NCBI GenBank assembly: GCA_012729725.1
Contig: JAAYCO010000067.1
Span: 1-37,734, forward strand
DNA from: Planctomycetota bacterium
Lineage (GTDB): Bacteria > Planctomycetota > Phycisphaerae > SM23-33
Direction of reading: 5' to 3'
Length of the DNA stretch: 37,734 nt
Below are positions 26,613 to 33,883 of the stretch, one piece after another (position 1 is the stretch's first letter; each line of letters begins with the position of its first letter). A model generated the notes under the pieces. It was given only the letters and a program-made list of their open reading frames with translations, did not search any database and had not been told where the DNA came from. The position numbers and the translations under genes were made by a program.

Positions 26613-27539
26613 CTATTGCATCTGCGTCGCGGGTTGTGTTTCCCTCGGCGTAAGTCCATCACGGGCGAAGGCGTCCATTTCATCGGCGATCCAGTCTTCA
26701 AGAATCGCGACTATGCCAAGCTGGTCGAGCCCCATGACGCGGAGGCGCTTGGGGTCGCCGGCTGCGGCGAGAATCTGCCTGCTGGCGTCGAGCGGAACGA
26801 TCGGGTCGAGCAGTCCGTGCACCAGGTAAACCGGGCATTTGATGGCTGCGGCCGCGGCGAGGGCGGAGGTTTCGGATGCATCGAATCCGGCGATCGTGGC
26901 AGCCTCTTTAATGATGGCGTCTTCCTGTGCTGCCGACAGCAGCAGCCCCCGCAGTTGCTGCCTGGCGCTGGTGGCGAAATCGACATGCGGCGCAACAGCC
27001 ATGACGCCTTGCACGCGCTGGTCTATCGCTGCGTATTGCAGGGCGACGTCAGCGCCATAGTTGACGCCGAAGACATACACCTTGCCTTCGATCTTGCCGG
27101 TGCGTTTAAGATCTGTCACCAGCGACTTGATGTCATGCTTTTCCTTGACGCCGTAGGTAATGTGCTCGCCGGTGCTGTCGCCGTGGGCTCGCAGGTCGGG
27201 CAGGACCACGTCGTAGCCCTTTTTCGCCAGTCGCTCGCCGGCGCCAAGGTATGGCCAGCTTGCCTTGCTTTCGTTCAGGCCGTGCAGCAGCACCATCGTT
27301 CCAAGCGGCGGGCGGGTTTGCGAGCGGATGACCCAGGCGTCGATAGTGACGCCGTCGTCTGTTTCGAAGGCGACGCAGTCTATGCCCTGACGCGCGGCGG
27401 AAGAATCGGTCCACAGCAGATTATCCATCAGGCTGTGATCCGCTTGAGGAGTGACAAGCTCCGCGGCGTATTTGGAATGCCCGCAGCCGGCGCAGGCGGC
27501 AACGACCATCAGGCCCGCGACAAAGGTTCTTGAAATCAT
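26613..27539 (-). CDS. Alpha/beta-hydrolase-fold lipoprotein lacking the nucleophile serine
   Basis: 308 residues. The N-terminus (MISRTFVAGLMVVAACAGCG) is a lipoprotein signal with VAAC as lipobox (Cys16). The fold is clear: LLHGLNESKASWPYLGAGER at about 84-103, DLRAHGDSTG at 115-124 and the acid-loop VHGLLDPIVPLDAS. At the nucleophile elbow, where GxSxG is expected, the sequence is FGVNYGAD with Asn160. The usual C-terminal histidine is also missing (VMGLDQLGI). It is therefore probably a non-hydrolytic, envelope-anchored member of the prolyl-oligopeptidase/bem46-like group. ATG 27539 with GGAGG upstream is preferred over 27554. It lies upstream of guaA on the same strand. Confidence 0.82.
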   Translation of the reverse strand: MISRTFVAGLMVVAACAGCGHSKYAAELVTPQADHSLMDNLLWTDSSAARQGIDCVAFETDDGVTIDAWVIRSQTRPPLGTMVLLHGLNESKASWPYLGAGERLAKKGYDVVLPDLRAHGDSTGEHITYGVKEKHDIKSLVTDLKRTGKIEGKVYVFGVNYGADVALQYAAIDQRVQGVMAVAPHVDFATSARQQLRGLLLSAAQEDAIIKEAATIAGFDASETSALAAAAAIKCPVYLVHGLLDPIVPLDASRQILAAAGDPKRLRVMGLDQLGIVAILEDWIADEMDAFARDGLTPRETQPATQMQ

Positions 27540-27725
27540 AACGCCTCCGCTCATTCTTTCGGCATCCGTGCCCGCGGCGAGTCTACCACAACCGCTATAG
27601 ACAGAATAGCCGCCAGATGCACAAAAACAAGCAGGCTCTCGATCTTCCGTTTCGGGCGGGCCGGGTGGAGGACAGGTCGTGGCTGCGGGCCGGGGAGAAT
27701 AGCCAAATACTTGCCCCGGTTATTC

Positions 27726-27755
27726 TTGACTGCGCCCATGGCCAGGTGGCATAGT
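27726..27755 (+). promoter_or_regulatory. Possible promoter directly before the permease start
   Basis: TTGACT (27726-27731) and CATAGT (27750-27755) are 18 bases apart. Transcription would start at about 27762-27763, which is the ATG itself, so the message may be leaderless. The rest of the 27540-27725 gap holds nothing I recognise. Confidence 0.35.
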
Positions 27756-27762
27756 GCCCGCC

Positions 27763-29043
27763 ATGAATATCGTCTTGGTTGCAGGCATTACGGTTCTCGC
27801 TTACGCGTTGATTTCGGTGTTTTCCAACAAGAAGGCATGGATAAGCCTTGGGGCGGCAGCCCTGCTGATTATCATCGGGGCTGCGCCTTTCGTCGAAGCT
27901 CTGCGGGACTACATCAACTGGAACGTCTTGGCCATTTACGTCGGTTCGCTGATATTGGCCGAGTTGTTCATATACTCCAGAGTTCCGGCGGTTATTGCCG
28001 AGTGGATCGCCAACAAGTCGCCAAGCGCGGCCATCGCCATTGCGCTGATAGCCTTGTTCGCGGGGCTGGTTTCGGCGTTCGTGGAGAACGTCGCCACAGT
28101 GCTGGTGGTCGCGCCGATCGCCATCGAGATATCGAGGAAGGTGAAGGTTCCGCTCGGCCCGGTAATGGTTTTGCTGGCGGTTAACGCCAACCTTCAGGGC
28201 ACTGCAACGCTGGTGGGCGATCCGCCGTCGATGCTGTTCGCCGGCGCCGCTGGTTTCTCGTTCAACGATTTCTTCTTCTACAACGGCAAGCCGAGCATAT
28301 TCTTCTTTGTGGAATTTGGCGCTATTATCGGGGCGGCATATAGCTTCTTCGTCCTGCGAAAGCACACGCACAAGGAGCCCGTCCCCCGCGACAGCAGGGT
28401 GATATCCTGGGTTCCGCTGCTGCTTCTGACCGCCATGGTCGCCGGCCTTGCCGTCAACAGCATATATGAAACGGGCGTTGGGGCCCGGGCGGGCATGATC
28501 TGCCTGCTCGCCGCCTTGCTTGGCCAGGTGTGGTTCGTGCTCTTCCGCAAGGAAAAGCTCAGCGAGGCCATGCGCATCATGAGACAGCTTGACTGGGAAA
28601 CACTGTTCTTCCTTGTGGGCATATTCATAATGCTTGGCGCGTTGAACAGGTCGGGCGCCATCGGCGTGTTGGCCAATGGCATGCAATCGGCGTTTGGCTC
28701 GAACGTGCTGGCGATATACGTGTTTCTGGTGGTCGTTTCGGTGCTGGTATCGGGCTTTGTCGACAACGTGCCGTACATCGCGCTGATGCTGCCGCTAATA
28801 GCCGATGTTTCGTCCAGGCTGGGCGTCGAACCAACCGTGCTGTACTTCGGCCTGTTGATCGGCGCGTGCCTCGGCGGCAACGTTACGCCGTTCGGGGCCT
28901 CAGCCAACATCGTGGCGATGGGATTGGCCAAGAAGAACGGCGACAACATGGATTTCAGCGGGTTCGTTCGCATCGGCGCCCCATTTACATTTGTTACAAC
29001 CGCCCTCACAGCCACCGCGGTGTGGCTTGTGTGGGGGACGTGA
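27763..29043 (+). CDS. ArsB/NhaD/CitM-superfamily permease
   Basis: 426 residues, about 11-12 membrane segments, of the ion-transporter superfamily. The two inverted halves each show the family's re-entrant loop: VSAFVENVATVLVVAPIAIE in the first and VSGFVDNVPYIALMLPLIAD in the second, with GTATLVGDPPSMLF and GGNVTPFGASANIVAMG as the ion/substrate loops. Related proteins move Na+/H+, arsenite or dicarboxylates; the substrate here is undetermined. The start could instead be GTG 27754, which has AGGTGG at good spacing, but that GTG overlaps the likely -10. The serine dehydratase gene begins 14 bases after the stop, suggesting co-transcription. Confidence 0.85.
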   Translation: MNIVLVAGITVLAYALISVFSNKKAWISLGAAALLIIIGAAPFVEALRDYINWNVLAIYVGSLILAELFIYSRVPAVIAEWIANKSPSAAIAIALIALFAGLVSAFVENVATVLVVAPIAIEISRKVKVPLGPVMVLLAVNANLQGTATLVGDPPSMLFAGAAGFSFNDFFFYNGKPSIFFFVEFGAIIGAAYSFFVLRKHTHKEPVPRDSRVISWVPLLLLTAMVAGLAVNSIYETGVGARAGMICLLAALLGQVWFVLFRKEKLSEAMRIMRQLDWETLFFLVGIFIMLGALNRSGAIGVLANGMQSAFGSNVLAIYVFLVVVSVLVSGFVDNVPYIALMLPLIADVSSRLGVEPTVLYFGLLIGACLGGNVTPFGASANIVAMGLAKKNGDNMDFSGFVRIGAPFTFVTTALTATAVWLVWGT

Positions 29044-29057
29044 ATAATGAGTCCAGT

Positions 29058-30263
29058 ATGAAGGGCATGCCCAGCATTCGCGAGCTGTATCGCATTGGCC
29101 ACGGGCCATCCGCCAGCCACACCATGGGGCCGCGGAAGGCAGCGGAGGATTTTCTCGCTGCCCACCCCTGTGCCGCGCGGATGCGAGTGACGCTTCACGG
29201 CAGCTTGGCCGCGACGGGCAGGGGGCACCTGACGGACAAGGCGATAATGGATGCACTGTCGCCCGTCGAGGTCACCATTGAATGGCGGCCGAACGAGCCG
29301 TTAAGCGAACACCCCAACGGCATGACGTTCGAGGCCTTCGATTCAAACCAGAAGCTCATTGGTGCATGGAGAGGCTACAGCATCGGCGGCGGAGAGATTC
29401 GTGCTGAGAACTCGCCGCCCCCGGCAAGCGGACTGAATTACGAAAACTCCACCATGGCGGGTCTGCTCGAATGGGCGCAGCGCGAAAACCAGCCGCTCTG
29501 GGCAATGGTTGAGGCTCGCGAAGGCGTTGAGATTTGGGACTACCTCTCGCAGGTCTGGACTGTCATGGAGGCGGCGATATCGCGCGGGCTTCGCGCCCAG
29601 GGCGTTCTTCCGGGCGGCCTTGGCCTTAGCCGAAAAGCCCGAGCGTACTACTCCGCCGGGTCGAGACTACCAGAGGCCAGATCAGCTAGAATCTCGGCCT
29701 ACGCGCTTGCCGTCGCCGAGGAAAACGCCTCCGGTGGCGAGGTCGTCACCGCGCCTACCTGCGGATCATGCGCCGTGCTGCCCGCGGTGCTTCACTTCTA
29801 CGGCCTTAACAACGGGCAGGAAAGAATCAGGCTTGAGGCGCTGGCAATCGCAGGACTCGTCGGAAATATGGTCAAGACCAACGCTTCGATCTCCGGCGCG
29901 CAGGTCGGTTGCCAGGGCGAAATCGGGACCGCATGCGCCATGGCCGCTGCCGCCGGCGCCTATATCATGGGCGCCACCAACAGGCAGATCGAATACGCCG
30001 CCGAGATGGGCCTCGAACACCACCTGGGCCTCACATGCGACCCCATGGCCGGACTCGTGCAGATTCCATGCATCGAACGCAACGCCATGGCCGCCATGCG
30101 GGCCGTGAACTGCGCCGAGTACGCCATGCTGGGCGACGGAAACCACGTCGTGTCGTTCGACAACGTCGTCGCCGTGATGAATCAGACCGGCCATGACTTG
30201 CCCTCGATGTACCGCGAAACCGCAATGGGCGGCCTGGCGAACATCAACCTCTCACGCACCTGA
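29058..30263 (+). CDS. sdaA: Iron-sulfur L-serine dehydratase, single chain
   Basis: 401 residues, with the fused beta and alpha domains of the oxygen-sensitive enzyme (E. coli about 454). The start SIRELYRIGHGPSASHTMGP is the family signature. The [4Fe-4S] cysteines lie in APTCGSCAVLPA, GCQGEIGTACAMAA and LTCDPMAGLVQIPC. It deaminates serine to pyruvate and ammonia. The start is ATG 29058, fixed by homology as the ribosome site is weak; the frame is open upstream into the permease gene. Following the permease by 14 bases, it may share its promoter, which would hint at amino or organic acid transport (inference). Confidence 0.93.
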   Translation: MKGMPSIRELYRIGHGPSASHTMGPRKAAEDFLAAHPCAARMRVTLHGSLAATGRGHLTDKAIMDALSPVEVTIEWRPNEPLSEHPNGMTFEAFDSNQKLIGAWRGYSIGGGEIRAENSPPPASGLNYENSTMAGLLEWAQRENQPLWAMVEAREGVEIWDYLSQVWTVMEAAISRGLRAQGVLPGGLGLSRKARAYYSAGSRLPEARSARISAYALAVAEENASGGEVVTAPTCGSCAVLPAVLHFYGLNNGQERIRLEALAIAGLVGNMVKTNASISGAQVGCQGEIGTACAMAAAAGAYIMGATNRQIEYAAEMGLEHHLGLTCDPMAGLVQIPCIERNAMAAMRAVNCAEYAMLGDGNHVVSFDNVVAVMNQTGHDLPSMYRETAMGGLANINLSRT

Positions 30264-30315
30264 CCGCCGTCGCAAATGCCTCCGACGCCGTATAGTTTAA
30301 CAGGAGGCGACGGCA

Positions 30316-32481
30316 ATGACGAAGGTCGTGGATTTCAGAATCATTGGCTTGGACTGCGCCGAAGAGGTGGCAGTGCTTCGATCGGCGCTTGCCGCGCGAG
30401 AGGGCGTGCTTAACCTCGATTTTGATGTCCTGCATGCCAGGATGTCGGTCAGCTTCGAGACCGATCTCATATCAGAATCCGACATTGTCAGCGCCGTCGC
30501 CGCAACCGGTATGAAAGCCCGGCCATGGGACCGCCAGGCTGTGCGCGAAGACTTCTGGCCCCGCCGCGGAAGGGAAATCATGACGCTGGCCAGCGGTGTG
30601 CTGCTGGCGACGGCGTTCGCCGTACACTGGGTGAGCCACGGGTTCATCGACGCCCTGACGGCGGGCGGAGGGCATGCTGATCACGTTTTTCCGCCCGCCG
30701 TTTTGTTGCTGTATATCGGGGCAATTGTCGCCGGCGCGTGGTTTGTCGCGCCTCGGGCGATATGGGCGGCCCGCAGACGGCGGGCCGACATGAACCTGCT
30801 GATGATGATCGCCGTCATTGGGGCAGCCGCCATCGGAGAATGGTTCGAGGCCGCGGTCGTCGCGTTCCTGTTCTCGCTGGCCTTGCTACTTGAGCAATGG
30901 AGCGTCGGAAGGGCGCGAAGGGCGATTGGCGCGCTGCTCGACATCTCGCCGCCAACCGCCAATGTCATCGGCCTCGCCGACCATAGCCTTCACGAAACGC
31001 CGGTTGCCCAGGTTCCCGTTGACTCGATTGTTCTTGTTCGGCCCGGCGGGCGACTGCCGCTTGACGGTGTCGTGCATGCCGGACACACCGCCGTCAACCA
31101 GGCTCCGATCACCGGCGAGTCGATGCCCGTCGAAAAGCAGCCCGGCGATGACGTGTTTGCGGGAACCATCAACGGCGACGGCGCCATAGAGGTGCGCGTC
31201 ACGCGAGCCTCTGCCGATTCCGTCCTGGCGCGAATCATCCACATGATCGAGCAAGCGCACGGCCGCCGGGCCCAGGCCCAGCAGTGGGTGGACCAGTTCG
31301 CAAGGTACTACACGCCGGCGATGATTGCCGTGGCCCTTGCAATCGCTGTCGTGCCGCCGCTGGTGTGGGGCGGCTGGGGTATATGGCTTTACCGGGCGCT
31401 GGTGATACTGGTTATCGCCTGCCCGTGCGCGCTAGTGATTTCCACGCCGGTGTGCATCGTGTCGGGGCTTACGTGCGCAGCCAGGAACGGCGTGCTGATA
31501 AAGGGGGGCGTGTTTCTTGAACTCGCCGGCAGCCTCAAGGCAATGGCGATGGACAAAACCGGCACCCTGACCGCCGGTCACCCGCGGGTGCAGACGGTCG
31601 TTGCGATTGATTCGCTCGATGAGCGCGAGCTGACGGCAATAGCAGCGGCGCTGGAATCGCACAGCGAGCACCCGATCGCACGTGCGATCACGCGTTATGC
31701 AAGCGAGACTGGCGTTTCAGCGCCAGCCGTCGAGCGTGTTCGCGCAGTCCTCGGCAGGGGTGCGCAGGGGCGAATAAACGGGCGCGATTACTGGCTTGGA
31801 AGCCATCGGCTGGTTGAAGAAAAGGGCCTCGACACGCCGCGAGTTCACGCCGAGGCGCTGCGGCTTGAAGACGCCGGGCACAGCGTTGTGATTATCGGCG
31901 ACGATGCGCAGGTGCACGGACTGATCAGCGTCGCCGACCATATCCGGCCCGAAAGCCGATGCGCCGTGCAGGACATGAAGGATGCAGGACTTCGGGAAGT
32001 TGTCATGCTTACCGGCGATAACGAGGCCACCGCGCGCGCGATCGCCGCCCAGGCGGGCGTTGACCGCTTCGCCGCGGAACTGCTGCCAGAAGACAAGGTC
32101 TCGGCTGTGGAGGCGATGGTCATTAAACACCGCAGGGCGGGCATGATTGGCGACGGCATAAACGACGCCCCTGCCATGGCTGCCTCCACGCTGGGCATAG
32201 CGATGGCGACAATGGGCGCTGACGCCGCGATTGAAACCGCTGACGTCGCGCTGATGTCTGATGATCTTGGCAAGGTTGGGTGGCTCATCAGGCACTCGCG
32301 ACGAACGCTGACCGTGATTCGCCAGAACATAGGGTTTGCGCTGGGCGTCAAGGCGGTCTTTATCACGCTTGCATTCATGGGCCTGGCCACGTTGTGGATG
32401 GCTATTGCCGCCGACATGGGCGCATCGCTTCTGGTTATCTTCAACGGCCTTCGCCTGCTGCGGGGCGCTTCGCCGCGATGA
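30316..32481 (+). CDS. Heavy-metal P1B-type ATPase (Zn/Cd/Pb class)
   Basis: 721 residues. A degenerate N-terminal HMA domain (GLDCAEE, only Cys14 of the usual CxxC) leads into the transmembrane region. The actuator TGES is at 267-270, the metal-site motif CPC at 369-371, the phosphorylated Asp413 in DKTGT, the P1B HP motif in SEHPIA and the hinge GDGINDAPAM. The C-terminal ADMGASLLVIFNGLRLL is the ZntA-type last helix with its metal-binding Asp. It should export Zn2+, Cd2+ or Pb2+. AGGAGG lies just upstream of ATG 30316 and a TATAGT -10-like hexamer at 30291-30296. No metal-responsive regulator gene is adjacent. Confidence 0.93.
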   Translation: MTKVVDFRIIGLDCAEEVAVLRSALAAREGVLNLDFDVLHARMSVSFETDLISESDIVSAVAATGMKARPWDRQAVREDFWPRRGREIMTLASGVLLATAFAVHWVSHGFIDALTAGGGHADHVFPPAVLLLYIGAIVAGAWFVAPRAIWAARRRRADMNLLMMIAVIGAAAIGEWFEAAVVAFLFSLALLLEQWSVGRARRAIGALLDISPPTANVIGLADHSLHETPVAQVPVDSIVLVRPGGRLPLDGVVHAGHTAVNQAPITGESMPVEKQPGDDVFAGTINGDGAIEVRVTRASADSVLARIIHMIEQAHGRRAQAQQWVDQFARYYTPAMIAVALAIAVVPPLVWGGWGIWLYRALVILVIACPCALVISTPVCIVSGLTCAARNGVLIKGGVFLELAGSLKAMAMDKTGTLTAGHPRVQTVVAIDSLDERELTAIAAALESHSEHPIARAITRYASETGVSAPAVERVRAVLGRGAQGRINGRDYWLGSHRLVEEKGLDTPRVHAEALRLEDAGHSVVIIGDDAQVHGLISVADHIRPESRCAVQDMKDAGLREVVMLTGDNEATARAIAAQAGVDRFAAELLPEDKVSAVEAMVIKHRRAGMIGDGINDAPAMAASTLGIAMATMGADAAIETADVALMSDDLGKVGWLIRHSRRTLTVIRQNIGFALGVKAVFITLAFMGLATLWMAIAADMGASLLVIFNGLRLLRGASPR

Positions 32482-32526
32482 TGTTCATGTCAATGTATAT
32501 GATGCGTGCTCATCCAGGAAGACCTG

Positions 32527-33660
32527 TTACGTAGCGGGGCTCCTGACTTGTTTGCCCATTGTCCGCAACCAGCGGTAGTGCGCGGCAATGCCAGCCGCGA
32601 ATGAGCGGTGTTCGTGATACGGAACGCCGAACTCGCGGCAGGTCTGTTCGACCGTCGCAGCCATCGCAGGATAGTTCACGTGGCAGATCACGGGGAAGAG
32701 ATGGTGCTCTTTGTGGTAATTCAGGCCGCCAAGCAGCCATGTCAGCACGCCTTTGCGTCTGGCGAAGTCGACCGTCACACTCGCCTGATGCACCGCCCAG
32801 GAGCGGTCCATCCGACCGGTCGGCCCGGGCAATGGAAACTGGGCCTTGTCCACAAGATGCGGGGTCACAAAGACCAGAACCATGGTCAGTCCAAGCACCC
32901 ACCCCGCAACAACGTAGTAAAAAAGCACCACCAGCACCGGGTGAAAGAGCATCGGAACGACGAACGCAATGCACGCGAACGCCGTCTTGCCGATGACGAA
33001 GTTGACCATCTCCCACCGCATTGGGCGGTCTATCCGATGGCGGCCGATGCGCCCCATCGTGATGTATCGAAAGTCATCGAACAGTTGCAGTTTGAAGGCT
33101 TCCAACCCATAGAACACCCACATGTAATAGTGCTGCCACCGGTGAAACCACAGGCGCTTCTGGTGGGGCGAAAAGCGTCCCAGCGGGGAGATGTTGATGT
33201 CGTTGTCCTGGCCGGTGATGTTGACGTACATGTGGTGAATGATGGTGTGCTTCCATCGCCAGGTGTAACTGCTGCCTCCGATCAGGCCCAGTGTTCCTGC
33301 CGCTATCCGGTTGATCCATGCGTGGTCTGAATACGCATTGTGGCCGCCGTCATGCTGAATGTTGAAGCCGATTAGAGCTACAGACACTCCCAGCAGTGCG
33401 GCAAGGGCCAGACCCTCCGCAAGCGTATCGGCCTTGAAAACCAGAAGCCACCATGCAACGCCCGCCGTCGCGAGTATGAGTATGGATTTGAGGTACATCT
33501 GCCAGCAATCGCGTTTGCGCATGCGGGTTGTGAGGAAAAGCTCGTTCACGCGCCGGCGAAGTTCAGCATGAAAGCCTTGGTCCTTGGCATACTCCACCCG
33601 GACGGCGACAGACCCAGCGGGCCGCGAAGAGGCGTCACCATCAGCCTGACCTGATGACAT
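32527..33660 (-). CDS. Membrane fatty acid desaturase
   Basis: 377 residues. The three diiron histidine boxes are present: HDGGH at 103-107, HTIIHH at 138-143 and the third, NYHKEHHLFP, with His316/319/320. Membrane segments lie around 58-75, 84-100, 222-240 and 243-266. The box spacing suits the acyl-lipid/linoleoyl-CoA (front-end-like) desaturase group, but without a cytochrome b5 domain. The reaction needs O2 and an electron donor. AGGAG is three bases before ATG 33660, a tight spacing. It stands alone between the P-type ATPase (convergent) and a gap with a small ORF on the other strand. Confidence 0.9.
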   Translation of the reverse strand: MSSGQADGDASSRPAGSVAVRVEYAKDQGFHAELRRRVNELFLTTRMRKRDCWQMYLKSILILATAGVAWWLLVFKADTLAEGLALAALLGVSVALIGFNIQHDGGHNAYSDHAWINRIAAGTLGLIGGSSYTWRWKHTIIHHMYVNITGQDNDINISPLGRFSPHQKRLWFHRWQHYYMWVFYGLEAFKLQLFDDFRYITMGRIGRHRIDRPMRWEMVNFVIGKTAFACIAFVVPMLFHPVLVVLFYYVVAGWVLGLTMVLVFVTPHLVDKAQFPLPGPTGRMDRSWAVHQASVTVDFARRKGVLTWLLGGLNYHKEHHLFPVICHVNYPAMAATVEQTCREFGVPYHEHRSFAAGIAAHYRWLRTMGKQVRSPAT

Positions 33661-33753
33661 AGTCTCCTGTTCTCCAGATCCCTCTTGGCCGATGAAGTCG
33701 TGCCGGCCACGCGGGCTATACTCACATTATTTCCAGGCGGATATGGAGAGTCA

Positions 33754-33769
33754 AATCGGAGGACCGATT
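33754..33769 (+). promoter_or_regulatory. AGGA-tetraloop hairpin upstream of a 19-residue ORF
   Basis: AATCGG-AGGA-CCGATT is a perfect 6-bp stem with an AGGA loop, 51 bases before the small ORF at 33821. A TATACT -10-like hexamer lies at 33717-33722 but without a good -35. The loop sequence recalls the two hairpins at 24269-24326. Confidence 0.35.
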
Positions 33770-33820
33770 CACCAACGAATCACACCAACATCAAAAACCA
33801 GCAAGACGAAGGAGCCCGGC

Positions 33821-33880
33821 ATGGAAAATGCGGCAATGGAACGCCTGCGCAGCGAAACACTGTCGTTGCTTCCGCGATGA
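33821..33880 (+). CDS. 19-residue small ORF with a good ribosome site
   Basis: MENAAMERLRSETLSLLPR followed by TGA. AAGGAG (33809-33814) lies six bases before the ATG, ideal spacing. It ends four bases before the stop of the convergent glycosidase-like gene, so there is no downstream gene for it to lead. It could be a genuine small protein, or the 5' stub of a gene whose remainder was replaced by the glycosidase block. The peptide is amphipathic and charged, with no membrane segment. No homology is known to me. Confidence 0.3.
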   Translation: MENAAMERLRSETLSLLPR

Positions 33881-33883
33881 ATG

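Noticed and set aside
27551-27739. A 62-residue minus-strand frame with one hydrophobic segment that ends overlapping the upstream ATG of the hydrolase gene.
   Set aside because: No ribosome site, a start inside the opposite-strand promoter, and a proline/arginine-rich first half suggest chance.
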